Positions 35,632-47,043 of a stretch of DNA of 64,000 bases are shown piece by piece. The first letter of the stretch is position 1. Each line of letters starts with the position of its first letter. Both the position numbers and the translations under genes were made by a program. The DNA lies in assembly GCF_032884065.1 (NCBI RefSeq), contig NC_088866.1, forward strand, positions 34,180,115-34,244,114. Direction: 5' to 3'. This DNA is from Artemia franciscana. Its lineage: Eukaryota; Arthropoda; Branchiopoda; Anostraca; Artemiidae. The notes under the pieces are model-generated. The model ran no database searches, was not told the DNA's origin, and was given only the letters and a program-made list of their open reading frames with translations.

Positions 35632-35827
35632 CAGGGGGGGAGGTGGATCTGAACCAAACATGGCGGATGCTAAACCACCACCAACACCACCAGAACTGTT
35701 GCTTAGCATTAATGAGAAGATATATTTATATATTGTGTTATGTGTAACAAGATATATTTATATATATTGTGGTTATGTGTCTCTACATAAACCACCAAAA
35801 GGTTACCCCCGCTGTGACAATATATAA
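35632..35827 (+). other. Candidate exon with good Kozak start, unknown gene
   Basis: TTTTGTATTTCAG| is followed by G-rich sequence and AAACATGGCGG (A at -3, G at +4), then MADAKPPPTPPELLLSINEK. A 33-bp tandem duplication (ATATATTTATATATTGTG and following) comes next and the frame ends at 35827. No convincing donor and no recognised domain. It may be chance. Confidence 0.2.
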
Positions 35828-36847
35828 AAGTAAGAAAAGCCATAAGAACAGATGCAACTTGAAATCCGGCCCAAAAAACAGACAAACAGTGAATAAACAG
35901 CTTAAGGCTGTATTCAGTAAATAATATACGTTGATAAAAAGCATCGAGCCTTTAAACTGACAAAGACGAAAAATGAATTTTAAGAGCTACCCTGTTATTT
36001 TGAAGTAACAGTACACAAATACCAATATATCGGAGTCACAACTGAATGCAAACAATTCAGACTGGTCCGAGTCAAGTCATCTATGAAACAACGAAATTCA
36101 GAACGATCCGAATCAAGACACCTATGTATTTGAGGGCAAATAATATTTTTCAAAATAGCTACTGCAGCTGAAATCTTACTTGCATTGAATTTCCAGAGAA
36201 GCTTTTCTTAACAAAAACCAGCTCTTATGGTGATTTAATGGTTTGTTTTGTTTTACGGACGAAAGTTAACGCCACTAAGCCGTCCCAAACTCGGCGAGAA
36301 GGGGGGGGGGCAAATTGAAGTTTTTTTCTTGGAAGGAGTCAACAACACACTAGCTGTATTCTAGGCTATAATTTTATATTTGCATCCTATTTGCAGGTAT
36401 ATTGGCTCAAAAGTCAATTTCATAAAAAAAAAAAATTCTTCTATTTAATCTAATTATATAGTATTATTTCGTTGCAGAATTACAGATGATAATGATAATT
36501 AATTACAAATGGTAAAAAAGCTAAACAGAATTACCAGCCATGACTGATTTATCAGGAAAACATGTAAATAATGTATCCTTCTTACGCCTTAAAGTAAAGA
36601 AAGCCATTTCATCATTAAAATTTCTAGCAGTCTTCGTGCAGTAATGCACTCTAGAGCTAGTACGATATATACGCAACATGGTGGGAGTCTTGGCCAATAA
36701 TGTCCATCCAGAACAGCTTTTTTTCACAAATCTTGATATACGAGGGCACGAGAAAAGTCCAAAAGTCAGCATACTACTCGAAATCGACAATGTTTAAAAG
36801 TAGATGACACTATACAAAAGTAACAAGACGAAGTAATTCAACTCATA
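35828..36847. other. Intron/intergenic, one unassigned ORF
   Basis: A minus-strand frame at 36521-36790 reads LFSCPRISRFVKKSCSGWTL, then MLRIYRTSSRVHYCTK and ending DKSVMAGNSV. It has a balanced composition, but I do not recognise it; it adjoins a LINE fragment and could be transposon-derived. Confidence 0.25.
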
Positions 36848-36925
36848 GATTTAGGAGCGAGAGATCTCGCTCCTAAATCTCGTTCTCGAATAGATCTCGT
36901 TCTCCGAACGAGAGATCATATCAGC
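36848..36925. other. Paired short palindromes
   Basis: GATTTAGGAGCGAGA (36848-36862), two bases, then TCTCGCTCCTAAATC (36865-36879): a perfect 15-bp inverted repeat. Just after it GATCTCGTTC..GAACGAGAGATC forms a second, imperfect one. Confidence 0.7.
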
Positions 36926-37075
36926 CGAATAACAGCAAAAGCAGCTGGTTTCCTAAAATCCTTTGTAAATCTCATAAGGTTTGGAATGACAGAGCAACTC
37001 CTTCTTTCGTGCAATAAAACTTATGTCATGCCCGTAATAATGTGGCGCCCATGTTTCAATGCTTTTAGACTTACA
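36905..37075 (+). mobile_element. LINE reverse transcriptase C-terminal fragment
   Basis: One frame reads HISRITAKAAGFLKSFVNLI, then KTYVMPVIMWRPCFN, matching the region after the RT catalytic box in many LINEs (...HI..I..KA...GFL..., ...YV.PVI.Y...). It is too short to classify. Confidence 0.45.
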
Positions 37076-37460
37076 AGTAGTTGAAATAGAAGTAATAGTT
37101 GAATTAGTAGTAAATGGAGCAGTGATAGTAGCAGTAGCGTGACCATATTGCATTTGAGTCAGGTGATCTCTCCCTTTAACCATTCTCTGAAAGTTCCAAC
37201 TTAATACTCAAATAAATTCTTGGGAAATACTCTTTTGACAATGTAAATGCACATAGCACATATTCATTTAGTTCAAATTTCCCTTCAGTATTGTAAATGG
37301 AGTACTGTGGTAGTAGTAGTGGTAACAGTACTAGTAGTGGTAGTTGTAGCAGTAGTGGTAGCATGCAAATATTGCCTTTTTGGTCATCTCCCTTATCATT
37401 TCCTAAAAGTTCCAAATTAATATACTCAGTAATTCCAGAGGCACGACCTTTCGACAATCT
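37076..37460 (+). repeat. Two diverged copies of a (GTA)n-headed repeat
   Basis: AGTAGTAAATGGAGCAGTGATAGT and following (37105-37230) and GTAAATGGAGTACTGTGGTA and following (37290-37440) both pass from a GTA/GTG-rich run into TTGC, GGTGATCTC or GGTCATCTCCC, and AAAGTTCCAACTTAATACTC or AAAGTTCCAAATTAATATAC, ~190 bp apart. The Ser/Gly-rich frame over it is an artefact. Confidence 0.6.
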
Positions 37461-37619
37461 TTATATACATAACGTGTTTAGATTTAATTCAACACTCTTC
37501 TCAAAACTCTTTGAAAGGCTTTTATGCGCTTCGTCTTTTCGGAAAGTAGAGATCAAAATGAATACCTTTCAATAACTTACGCTATATGTAAACAATGTTA
37601 CGCTATATGTAAACAATGA

Positions 37620-39190
37620 ACAAATTGCTTAACTTACAGCCATTGCCCTGAGGACTGTGGGGAGGTTGACATCCCCAAAGATATAGTTACTGGACCTTTC
37701 AACAATGCTGAACAAAAAAGCTCTCTTAGAACATGATCGAACGTGTTTTGAGAAATAATAGACTATGAGGGGGATGACTGCCCTCCATTCACTTTGGACT
37801 CTTAAAAAGGCAACTAGAACTTCTGACTTTCAATCAAATAAGCCCCATCCGATCCGAAGTTTAAAAAACTATCTGTTCCATAAAAACCTTATATGCCCCA
37901 GGGCGTATCTCACAACCCTTGTCCCCGGGCTACGGGCGGGGGTCCACCCTGAAGATATTGTTATATGCTCTTTGAACTATTGTGAACAACATGGTTATCT
38001 CACAATTTGGATCAGATGCGTTTACGGAAAAGAGGATGTCAGGGGAGGGGGGCTAGTTGCCTCAAGGGGGGGGGGGGGTATTTTCAATCAAATAAGCCTC
38101 GTCCAAAGTTAATACGACTAATCCTTCCATTTAATACTTATATGCCCCCAGGGACTAACTTACAACCCTTAAGCATGACGAAAATAATTCCTTAAACCAC
38201 AATGGCCTGCCATAACATAAAGAAAGAAAACGATCAAAAATGGTAATCCCTGAAATAAATGTCGAACCACTTCCCCAATCACATAATCAAATACATTATC
38301 AACCCCTTAGGTCTCAACGGGTATCCGCAAGAAATGCAAAGGTTAAAATCAGAAATCAGGCGACCTAGTTCACCAATTTATTCAATTGCTGCTTCGTTTG
38401 TTTGAGTGAATGGAAAATTTTTTTTCTTTTATTTCTAAGTTGTTCGTTAGTATTCGTCGTTGGCAGTTCGATTTTGTTTGGATTTAATGCAAATCGCAGA
38501 TATTGGCGAATAACTCACTTTATTGTTTGTTAAGTATTTGATTTTAATTCTTTAAATTTGTGATCTTTTATTTAATTTTTTTGGCGGTTTTTTATATTAG
38601 TTTTGTTGTACTTTCCGTACTTATTTTTTGGTTTTTGTTTTTCCTTGATCTTATTATTTTGTTTGCGCTGAAGAAGAGAGGTGGGTCTTCTCTCGAAATA
38701 TTCGCTTTCTGTGTTTTCTTCAGTATTTTCATTTGGCCTTTAAAAATCCCATTTTTAATCGTTTTCTTTCTTTATGTTACAACCCTTGCCCTCAGACTTT
38801 GGGGGAGGGGCTGCGTCTACCCCAAAGGCCTTGTCATGTGATCTTTGGAATATTTTTGAAAAAAATTTCGATGTCAAAATTTATACGACTATCCTTTCTA
38901 TGAAAACCTTATCAACCCCCGGGGCATAACTTCCAGCCCTTACCGTGAGGGCTGCTGCGCGAGGGTTGTCATCCTCAAAGACGTAATTTTCGGACCTTTC
39001 ATCTACGCGAAAGAAAATGGCTATCTAAAAATCTTGATTGGATGTGTTTGAGGAAATGATGGGCGGGGGGGGCTCGTTGCCCTCTAATCACTTTCGATTT
39101 TTGAAAGGGCACTAGAGCTTTCAGTTTCTCATTGAATTAATCCCTTACAAAGTTTCTAAGACAACTCTTTCAACATGAAGTGCCCAGATC
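37620..39190 (+). repeat. Worn tandem pieces of the A-F element family
   Basis: Repeated order of CAACCCTTGCCCTCAGACTT-like, GGGGAGGTTGACATCCCCAA, AGATATAGTTACTGGACCTT, CTATCTCACAATTTGGATCA and GACTCTTAAAAAGGCAACTA words, seen at 37625-37840, 37900-38170 and 38775-39180. They correspond to the copy C-F segment around GGGGGAGTAAGTCATCCCCA. Old and non-coding. 38190-38775 between them is AT-rich with no gene. Confidence 0.6.
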
Positions 39191-39377
39191 TAAAAAAAAT
39201 TAAAAAACACTAAACATATAGAAAAAAATCAATAGCCATACATTGTGCACACATTGCTCTTTACTTAGGCGGCTCAATAGCACTGCCTTTGATTATTAAA
39301 GTTTTCCCCAAGAGGCACTTCATATGGAAGAGGTGGTCGCATAGAATTCAAGGGGGCTCGTACAAAACCGGAAGTTT

Positions 39378-40000
39378 GAAAAAATTCTAGTTAATTGACT
39401 TCTTGCTGTCTTGGAAAGGGTTTAAATTAGGAAAATGAAATTTTCAGGGATGGGTCTACAGGTTAAAATATGTCCCGGGAAGGTATTTTAAAGTACACTT
39501 CCACTCCTTCTCCCTCTAGAGGGCCCTGAAATTTGTCTACATGACAGGTACTGTACCTATTGAAATTTTGAAAAAACAACATTTTACGTTAATTTTCAGT
39601 TACTAGTTGTTTTTTCTCTGCCTTTAGTTTCCTAAAAATTCCTAAATTCCTGTTATTTGAGTAGAATTTTGAGCCATATCAATGTTTTCAAAATTTAGGA
39701 AATATATTTGCATATCTTTAAAACCTTATAAAATGGAACTGAGCAAAGTTATGAAGCTGAAAACAATTTTGTTGTACTTCAATTAAGCAGAAGATCTATT
39801 TTGCAAGGTTTCACTTTTATAACACACATATTTTTAAAGATCATCAAAGGTCAGGGCCCTCTAAAGGGAGAAAGAGTGGAGGTAGTTGCTTCAAAATACC
39901 TTTCCAGGTCATACTTTAGTTTGTAGATTCATCCCTAAAAGTTTCATTTTCCTAACCTAAACCATTTCTGAGACAGCAAGAAGTCAATTAACTAGATCAA
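39378..40000. mobile_element. Fold-back MITE, second member of the 23-kb family
   Basis: TTCTAGTTAATTGACTTCTT at the left is answered by AAGAAGTCAATTAACTAGAT at the right. Inside, GGTATTTTAAAGTACACTTC and AGAGGGCCCTGAAAT are answered by GGGCCCTCTAAAGGGAG and TTCAAAATACC. The arms are ~150-180 bp and the centre is ~270 bp. Non-coding. Confidence 0.75.
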
Positions 40001-40009
40001 TTAACTAAA

Positions 40010-40660
40010 ACTTTTTAAAGTCAAAGTGATTGGAGGGCAATTAGCCCCCCCCACAGGACCCTTTTCCCCAAATACATCTGATCATAGTTATGAGACAGGA
40101 ATTTTGTTCAAAACACCTCAAAGATCAGATAACAAAAACTCCAGGTCAAACACAGCCCCCTAGAACCTGGGAGCAAGTGCTGTAAGTTATGCCCCGGGGG
40201 CATATAAAGTTTTTTATGTAAGGACTGGTCATATAAACTTCAAAGGGGGCTCGTTCGATTGGAGACTGAAAGTTTTGGTCCCCTTTTTCAGAGCCAAAAG
40301 TGATAAAAAGGCAACAAGCACACCCCCCCCCTCACACCCTCTTTTCCCCAAATGCATCCAATTGATTTTGTTTATAGTCATTTTGTTCAAAGTAGACCAT
40401 TGATTGAAAGGCATCAACCCCCCCCCCCGCTCTCTTTTCCCCAAATGCATCCGATCAAAATTTGAGACTGTCATTTTATTCAAAATACTCTAAAGATCAT
40501 ATAACAAAACCCCACGGTCAATATACTTCCCAGAGCCCTGTGGGAAGGGCTGTAAGCTATGCCCCGAGGTATATAAGGTATTTATGGAAGAGGCGGTCGT
40601 ATAAACTTCGGAGTGGGCTAAATGATTAGAAATTGGAAGTTCTAGTTCCCTTTTTAAGAG
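40010..40660 (-). repeat. Worn tandem pieces of the A-F element family, reverse orientation
   Basis: Three units of GTGATTGGAGGGCAATTAGC, CCCTTTTCCCCAAATACATC, TTTTGTTCAAAACACCTCAA and GGAGCAAGTGCTGTAAGTTA-like words. Non-coding. Confidence 0.55.
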
Positions 40661-40901
40661 TCAAAATATATCATAAGACAATTGCCCCCCCTCCACACAA
40701 CCCCAGCAAAAACTAAATGAACAACCATAGTAAACAAACATAGATCCAGTATCGTATGAATGAACAAACAAATCATAAACAAGTAAAAGTTATATTGAAT
40801 ATGCAAATCAAGCCTAAAACAAAAAAAAACCTTTACTATTAAAGAATAAATAAAACACAAAACGAACAGAAATTATATAGACAATGACAACCAACTACCT
40901 A

Positions 40902-41338
40902 CAAACAAGAGTTGGCTACTGCCTTAGTAACGGTAAAAATACGATGCCTATTGCGTCATTGACGCTTTACTGAAAGCTATAAGTGTCTTGAACGGTCTTG
41001 GAAAGAACTAATGAAGATAGACTGAATATTTGATATATAATTATAGCTACAATTTTCATTGCTGAAATTTTCAATTTTATAAAAAGTACAAAAGAAAACA
41101 TTTGTATAATATGATTTGTTTTAGTAAAGCACCAAATACGCAGTAGGCTTTGTAATTTTACAAAAAGTATCAGTTCTAGATTTTAATTCGCAGTAATTTT
41201 CATTTTATTTTCAATGTTGTTATAAATGCAAAAGAAAATATTGGCAGCTTAATCCGTTTTCAGTAAAGCGTCAATGGCATAATAGGCTTTATACTTTTAC
41301 CGTTAGCGAAGGCGGCAGTAGCCAAACTCTTGTTTGTA
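40902..41338. mobile_element. Fold-back MITE abutting copy A
   Basis: ACAAACAAGAGTTGGCTACT, AACGGTAAAAATAC and CATTGACGCTTTACTGAAA (40902-40976) are answered by TCAGTAAAGCGTCAATGGCA, CTTTTACCGTTAGCG and AGTAGCCAAACTCTTGTTTG (41263-41338). The arms are ~76 bp and the interior is AT-rich. No ORF. Confidence 0.75.
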
Positions 41339-43099
41339 TTAAATAAAAAAAAAACTAATTTTTTTTAGCTGAAAGTAAGGAGCGACATTAAAACTTAAAA
41401 CGAACAGAAATTACTCCGTATATGAAATGAGTTGTCCCCTCCGCAATCCCTCGCTCTTTACGCTAAAGCTTTAAATTGTTTTAAAAAGTAGAATTGTGGC
41501 AAAGAGTCAAACTTTAGCGTAAAGAGCGAGGGATTGCGGAGGGGACAACTCATTTCATATACGGAGTAATTTCTGTTCGTTTTAAGTTTGAATGTCGCTC
41601 CTTACTTTCAGCTAAAAAAAATTAGTTTTTTTTTTATTTAATTTCTGAACGTTTTTGAATTAATGCATGAATGGTTTTGGCTCTCCGCACATAAATTATT
41701 AAAATGAAATTTGTATATTAATTATTTTTTTGGCTAAATGGCTTTCTATTAGTTTTGATCAGACGATTTTGAGAAATAAGGGGTGGAGAAGGAGGCCTAG
41801 TTGCCCTCCAATTTTTCGGTTACTTAAAAAGGCAACTAGAAATTTAATTTTTAACGAACGTTTTTATTAGTAAAAAATATACGTAACTTAAGAATTAACT
41901 TACGTAACAAACTTTCATAACCTTATATTTTTATTATGTAAACGAGGGGATTTGTACCCTCGTTAATACCTCGCTCTTTACACTAAATCGTAAGTTTTGT
42001 CCCAATTCTTTAAGAATGGCCCCTGAATCAGAAAGGCCGTAGAATAAATAGTTGAAATTACTAAAAAATACTTTAGCATAAAGAGCAAGGTATTTATCTC
42101 CTCCTAAATACCTCGCTCTTTATGCTAAAGTATTTTTAGAACCCCTCATATGCGTAATAATCTCTGTTTGTTTTAAGTTTCAATGCTACTTCTTCCTTTC
42201 ATTTGAAAAAACGGTTTCATGTTTATTTTTCATTGTTTTCTTATAGTAATGCTAGAGAATCCTGCGCCCTTGTCATTGAATTTTTCTTCCCCCATTACAG
42301 ATTCCTCCAAGGAAAGATCCTCCAACATAGCCCCCTCTCCTCAGCCCCACCCCCAAACAAAATAAAATCCCCCTGAAAACGTCTGTACACTTCCCAATAA
42401 CCATTACTATATGTAAACAATGGTCAAAGTTTGTAACTTGCAGCCCCTCCCCCAGGGATTGCGTTGGAGTAAATCATCCCCAAAGACATAGTTATTATGG
42501 TTTTCGACTATGCTGAACATAATGGCTATCTCAAAATATTTTATCCGTTGACTTTTGGAAAAAAATGAGTGTGGGAGGGGGCCTAGATGCCCTCCAATTT
42601 TTTTGGTCACTTAAAAAGGGCACTAGAGCTTTTCATTTCCGTTAGAATGAGCCATCTTGCGACATTCTAGGACCACTTGGTCGATACGATGACCCCTGGG
42701 GAAAAGAAAAAAAAACAAAAAAAAAAAACAAACAAATAAACACGCACCCGTGATTTGTCTTCTGGCAAAAAATACAAAATTCCACATTTTTGTAGATAGG
42801 AGCTTGAAACTTCTACGGTATGGTTCTCTGATACGCTGAATCAGATGGCGTCATTTTCGTTAAGATCCTACGACTTTTAGGGGGTGTTTGCCCCTATTTT
42901 CCTAAATAAGACAAATTTTCTCAGGCTCGTAACTTTTGATGGGTAAGCCTAAACTTGATGAAACTTATATATTTAAAATCAGCATTAAAATGCGATTCTT
43001 TTGATGTAGCTATTGATATCAAAATTCAATTTTTTAGAGTTTTGGTTACTATTGAGCCGGGTCGCTCCTTACTACAGTTCGTTACCACGAACTGTTTGA
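41339..43099 (+). mobile_element. Palindrome-headed element, copy A (full length)
   Basis: Head: ATTAAATAAAA then AGCTGAAAGTAAGGAGCGAC, TAAAACGAACAGAAATTACT and CTCGCTCTTTACGCTAAAG form a ~130-bp arm, a ~45-bp loop, then the mirrored arm to TTATTTAAT (~41642). Middle: a second set of inverted words at ~41960-42140 (ACCTCGCTCTTTACACTAAA, ACTTTAGCATAAAGAGCAAG). Tail: GCCGGGTCGCTCCTTACTAC then CAGTTCGTTACCACGAACTG (43075-43094), an 8-bp-stem hairpin, and TTTGA. The head, its mirror arm and the tail all carry GTAAGGAGCGAC or its complement. No conserved protein; a recurring ~70-codon frame is a by-product of the repeat. Confidence 0.88.
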
Positions 43100-43651
43100 C
43101 TGATTTTCGTTCGTTTTTAGCTTGAGTTGCAAGCTGAAATTTAAGTTTTACTTAGATTTATTATTTAAGATTTAATTATTCATTTATCTTGGAAGGTACC
43201 TGTTGTATGTTTGTTTGCTATGATTGTTTATTTAATTTTTATTTGTTTTGGGTTTTATTTATTCTTTAATAGTAAAATATTTTTGTTTGTTTTAAACTTG
43301 ATTTGCATGCTCAATTTAAGTTTTGCTCGTTTTAAGATTTATTTATTCATTTCTTTGGTATCGTTTGTATGTTTTTTCATTTAATTTCTGCTTGCTTCGG
43401 GTTTCATTTATTCTTTAATAACAATTTCTGTTCATTTTGAGCTTGAATTGTTATAGATTCTTATTTCTGCTGATCTTAAGTTTAAAATGTCATTTTCTTT
43501 TCTTTGAAAAACTTCTTTTTCGGAATTTTTTTTTTTCAATTAATTTCTTCAGTAAATTATTTCTTTTTCTTGTTGTAGCTTCTTTGGGATGTCGAAGAAG
43601 ACGCGGAAAATAAGGACTCTTGCCTAATCACCAGGGCCGTATCTAGAATGT
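43100..43651. other. Intronic spacer, T-rich, no gene seen
   Basis: Loosely repetitive TTTGTTT/TTTAATT text without features I can support. Confidence 0.4.
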
Positions 43652-43862
43652 CTTTTACAGAGGGTGTTTTACACAGAGATTTTTTCAGGGGCTGAGGGGG
43701 TTACACAAAAAACCGAAAAAACGCATAAAAATTTGTTTACATCCATTTTTGTTACGTTTTTATGAGTGAGACAAACATTTCGAGGGGGATAAATACGATT
43801 ATTAGTGTTAAAATTAATTTTTTTTACAGAGGGTGTTTTACACAGAGATTTTTTCAGGGGCT
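43652..43862 (+). repeat. 41-bp direct repeat pair
   Basis: TTTTACAGAGGGTGTTTTAC and following through TTTTTTCAGGGGCT is identical at 43652-43692 and 43822-43862. The second copy runs straight into the half palindrome of copy B. The text between resembles ~10500-10570. Confidence 0.8.
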
Positions 43863-45713
43863 ACGCTAAAGTTTTTAATTGTTTTAAAAATTAGAATTGT
43901 GGCAAAGAGTCAAACTTTAGCGTAAAGAGCGAGGGATTGCGGAGGGGAAAACCCATTTCATATACGGAGTAATTTCTGTTCGTTTTAAGTTTTATGTCAT
44001 TCCTTACTTTCAGTTAAAAAAAATAGTTTTTTCCCCCACCGTGAATTAGCCTGATAGAACCTCAACAGATTGATCCCAGTATGAATTAGCATTAGAGGTT
44101 GACTCTAGTTCAGCATTGTGGAGTGACATGGATAAGAGGAAAATTTTCGATTAGTCAACCCGTAGTCAACCTGCGTGTGTTCCCCAGGGAGAACCTCCAA
44201 CAGGTACGACTCTAGTTCGGCATTGTGGAGGGACATGCATGCACGGAGAGGTGTAGCATAAATAGGAGACAGTAACAATGGCAATCAAAGGGGTAAAATT
44301 GACCTTGACTCGGCTGCCCACTTAATTAGACAATCTGTCTTGGCTTTTTTCTACAATTGGCCATGACTTTGACTTTTCCCACAACTATTCCCTTTTTTTA
44401 AATTCAGAAATCAACGGCGTAGTTGCCCTCCAACTTTTTGGTTACTTAAAAAGGTAACTAAAACTTTTAATTTTTAACGAACGTTTTTATTGGTAAAAAA
44501 TATACGTAACTTAAGAATTAACTTACGTAACAAACTTTTATATTGTTATATTTTTATTATGTATATGAGGGGGTTTGTCCCCTCGTTAATACCTCGCTCT
44601 TTGTACTAAATCTTAAGTTTTATCCCAATTCTTTAAGAATGACTCCTGAATCAGAAAGGCCGTAGAATAAGTAGTTGAAATTACTAAAAATACTTTAGTA
44701 TCAACAGCGATGTATTTATCTCCTCCTAAATACCTCACTCTTTATGCTAAAGTATTTTTAGAACCCCTCATATGCTTAATAATCTCTGTTTGCTTTAAGT
44801 TTTAATGCTACTCCTTACTTTTTCAACTGAAAAAACTTGTTCATGTTTATTTTTTCTTTGTTTTTTTTTTTATAGTAATGCTAGAAAATCCTGCGTCCTT
44901 TTCATTGATTTTCTCTTCCCCCATGACATATTCCTCCAAGGAAAGATCCTCCCACATAGCCCCCTCCCCTCAACCCAACCCCCCAAAACCAAAAGAATCC
45001 CCCTGAAAACGTCTGTACACTTCCCAATGACCATTACTGTATGTAAACACTGGTCAAAGTTTGTAACTTGCAGCCCCTTCCCCAGGGACTGTGGGGGAGT
45101 AAGTCATCCCCAAAGACATAGTTATTATGGTTTTCGATTATGCGGAACGAAATGGCTATCTCAAAATTTTGATCCGTTGACTCTGGGAAAAAAATGAGCG
45201 TGGGAGTGGGCCTAGGTGCCCTGCAGTTTTTCTGGTCACTTAAAAAGGGCACTAGAACTTCTCGTTTCCATTAGAATGAGCCCTCTTGCGACATTCTAGG
45301 ACCACTTGGTCGATACGATGACCCCTGGGAAAAAACAAACAAACAAATAAACACGCACCCGTGATCTGTCTTCTGGCAAAAAATACGAAATTCCACATTT
45401 TTGTAGATAGGAGCTTGAAATTTTAGCTGTGGGATTCTCCGATACGCTGAATGCGATGGTGTGATGATTTTCGTTAAGATTCTATGACTTTTAGGGGGTG
45501 TTTCCCCTTATTTTCCAAAATAAGGTAAATTTTCTGAGGCTCGTAACTTTTGATGACAAAGACTAAATTTGATGAAACTTATATATTTAAAATCAGCATG
45601 AAAATCCGATTCTTTTGATGTATCTTTTAGCATCAAAATTCCGATTTTTAGAGTTTCGTTTACTATTGTGCCGGGTCGCTCCTTACTACAGTTCGTTACC
45701 ACGAACTGTTCGA
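43863..45713 (+). mobile_element. Palindrome-headed element, copy B (interrupted)
   Basis: Starts inside the palindrome loop, keeps only the right arm (to ~44030), and is then replaced or interrupted by ~365 bp of unrelated sequence (44031-44400). That sequence holds its own ~105-bp spaced repeat, GACTCTAGTTCAGCATTGTG / GACTCTAGTTCGGCATTGTG. It resumes at GTAGTTGCCCTCCAACTTTT and ends with the hairpin CAGTTCGTTACCACGAACTG (45689-45708). Less like A than C and D are. Confidence 0.8.
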
Positions 45714-45879
45714 AAATTATACCCCACTTAAAGATTGTCAGAAACCATCAATCATAGTATTTCATATTACTTGCAACAATACTTTTAAGGCCTCAAAGGC
45801 TCACAATTTTATTTTGCTATCAATTCTATCACTGTTTTTGTATTGTATCGGATTTATGACGCTTCTTGACTACTAAGGT

Positions 45880-45990
45880 CCTCGTATCGGCCGTGTAGTG
45901 TTTTGCTACAGCCGGGTTCGATCTCTGGGTCCATTATAACCAGGCTGAGGTCAAAGCCACTGCATATCAAGCCAATCATATCTGACATTA
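45880..45990 (+). repeat. tRNA-derived SINE fragment (candidate)
   Basis: TCGGCCGTGTAGTG (A-box-like, ~45886-45900) and, ~25 bases on, CGGGTTCGATCTCTGG (45912-45927), which matches the B-box GGTTCRANNCC except for its last base. The spacing is shorter than a tRNA's, suggesting a degraded SINE. Confidence 0.35.
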
Positions 45991-46732
45991 TTACGCTTTT
46001 GAAATAACTAACAAAAACATCTTTTTAAGTTGTTCTCAAAGTGAAGATTAGCAGGAAAACATCATACTTTGAACCTCCTCACCCTACACAACCCAACTGA
46101 TCCTTCAATTGAGATAAGCTTACCAGTACGTTTTGCCAATTACCCCATAAGCAAAAAAAATGTCAGATAAGACCTTTATGTGTGGCAGTGATGATGTACT
46201 ACTAGTTTTAACTACTAGTCCTTTAGCTCTTCTGTTTAGCCCTTTAGCTGTGCTACTAACCCTTTCGCTACTATAACATATGTAGAAACTAAACAGGCAC
46301 GTCAAATATTGTCGGTGTATTCTTAAGTTGAATCTTATGCGAAAATATGTTGTATTTATTGACCTGTGATGTTATGACACAAAAGTAATTAGAAGCACAG
46401 AAAAATGATTAGAAGGAGAAAAAAAACACACTACATGGGCATAAAACACAACTAATTGTCTTAACTTAACTTTTTAAGAATTCACTTTTGTAATTCGACC
46501 AGTCAGTATGGTGATTCTAAAACCCAAACTAAAGTGGACGCATCAATTTTGAGCAATCGATAATGGGGTGGTATGCATACTTAGAAAAGCAGTTAGATCT
46601 TAAGAAATTACTTTAATTGATAAAATAACTTGAGACAAATTCAGACATATTGTAGAATATTCACAGACATACAATCTTTCCTCACATCAAAATCCATGAT
46701 TTCTAGCAGTTTTTCTGAATTGATTCTAAGTT
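45991..46732. other. Probable 3' flank/UTR of the 46.7-kb zinc-finger exon
   Basis: AT-rich. Minus-strand sequence downstream of the exon's stop has an ATTAAA word (~46615), a possible weak poly(A) signal; no AATAAA stands out. No other gene seen. Confidence 0.4.
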
Positions 46733-47043
46733 CTAATTTTTTTCTAAATTCTTTCTGCGTTGACCAGAAATGGTATCTCCATACCATTCATCTCCACTAG
46801 CAACAAAATCTGGATGATCGGTCAAAATATGGTTTTTCACATGAATGTTTCTCGCGAAGTTTTTCCAACACTTCTCAATTGGGCACTGAAAGGGTCTTTT
46901 ACCGCTGCATTCATATCTCACATGTCTTTTATGAGTTGATTTTACTTGGTACTCTCTACCACATGTAGCACATTTGTACAAAGTCCTTCCATCTTCAGTT
47001 GTAACAGTAATTGGAGCTGATTCATCTTGATAACCAAATTCAC
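46733..47043 (-). CDS. lola: lola-like alternative 3' terminal exon 2: CCHC + C2H2 zinc-finger pair
   Basis: The acceptor TTTTTTTTCTTATAG| is followed by GT and EFGYQDESAPITVTTEDGRT. Finger 1 is C24-x2-C27-x12-H40-x4-C45 (HVRYEC). Finger 2 is C53-x4-C58-x12-H71-x4-H76. The tail HPDFVASGDEWYGD resembles the HPEF...GWFG tail of the 34.7-kb exon and ends at 46733, giving 102 residues. FARNI occurs in finger 2 of both, so these two exons are the closest pair and probably arose by duplication. There is no internal ATG that would make a sensible start; the exon must be spliced to an upstream shared exon. It lies between element copies B and C. Confidence 0.87.

Noticed and set aside
37297-37575. 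Ser/Gly-rich 92-codon frame
   Set aside because: Translation of a (GTA/GTG)n-headed repeat present in two copies here.
41339-41642. Possible rho-independent terminators or microRNA precursor in the large palindromes
   Set aside because: The genome is eukaryotic, and the palindrome is a dispersed repeat with arms far longer than a microRNA hairpin; no evidence for processing.
45880-45990. Functional tRNA gene
   Set aside because: Only box-like motifs with wrong spacing; no acceptor or anticodon stem pairing.
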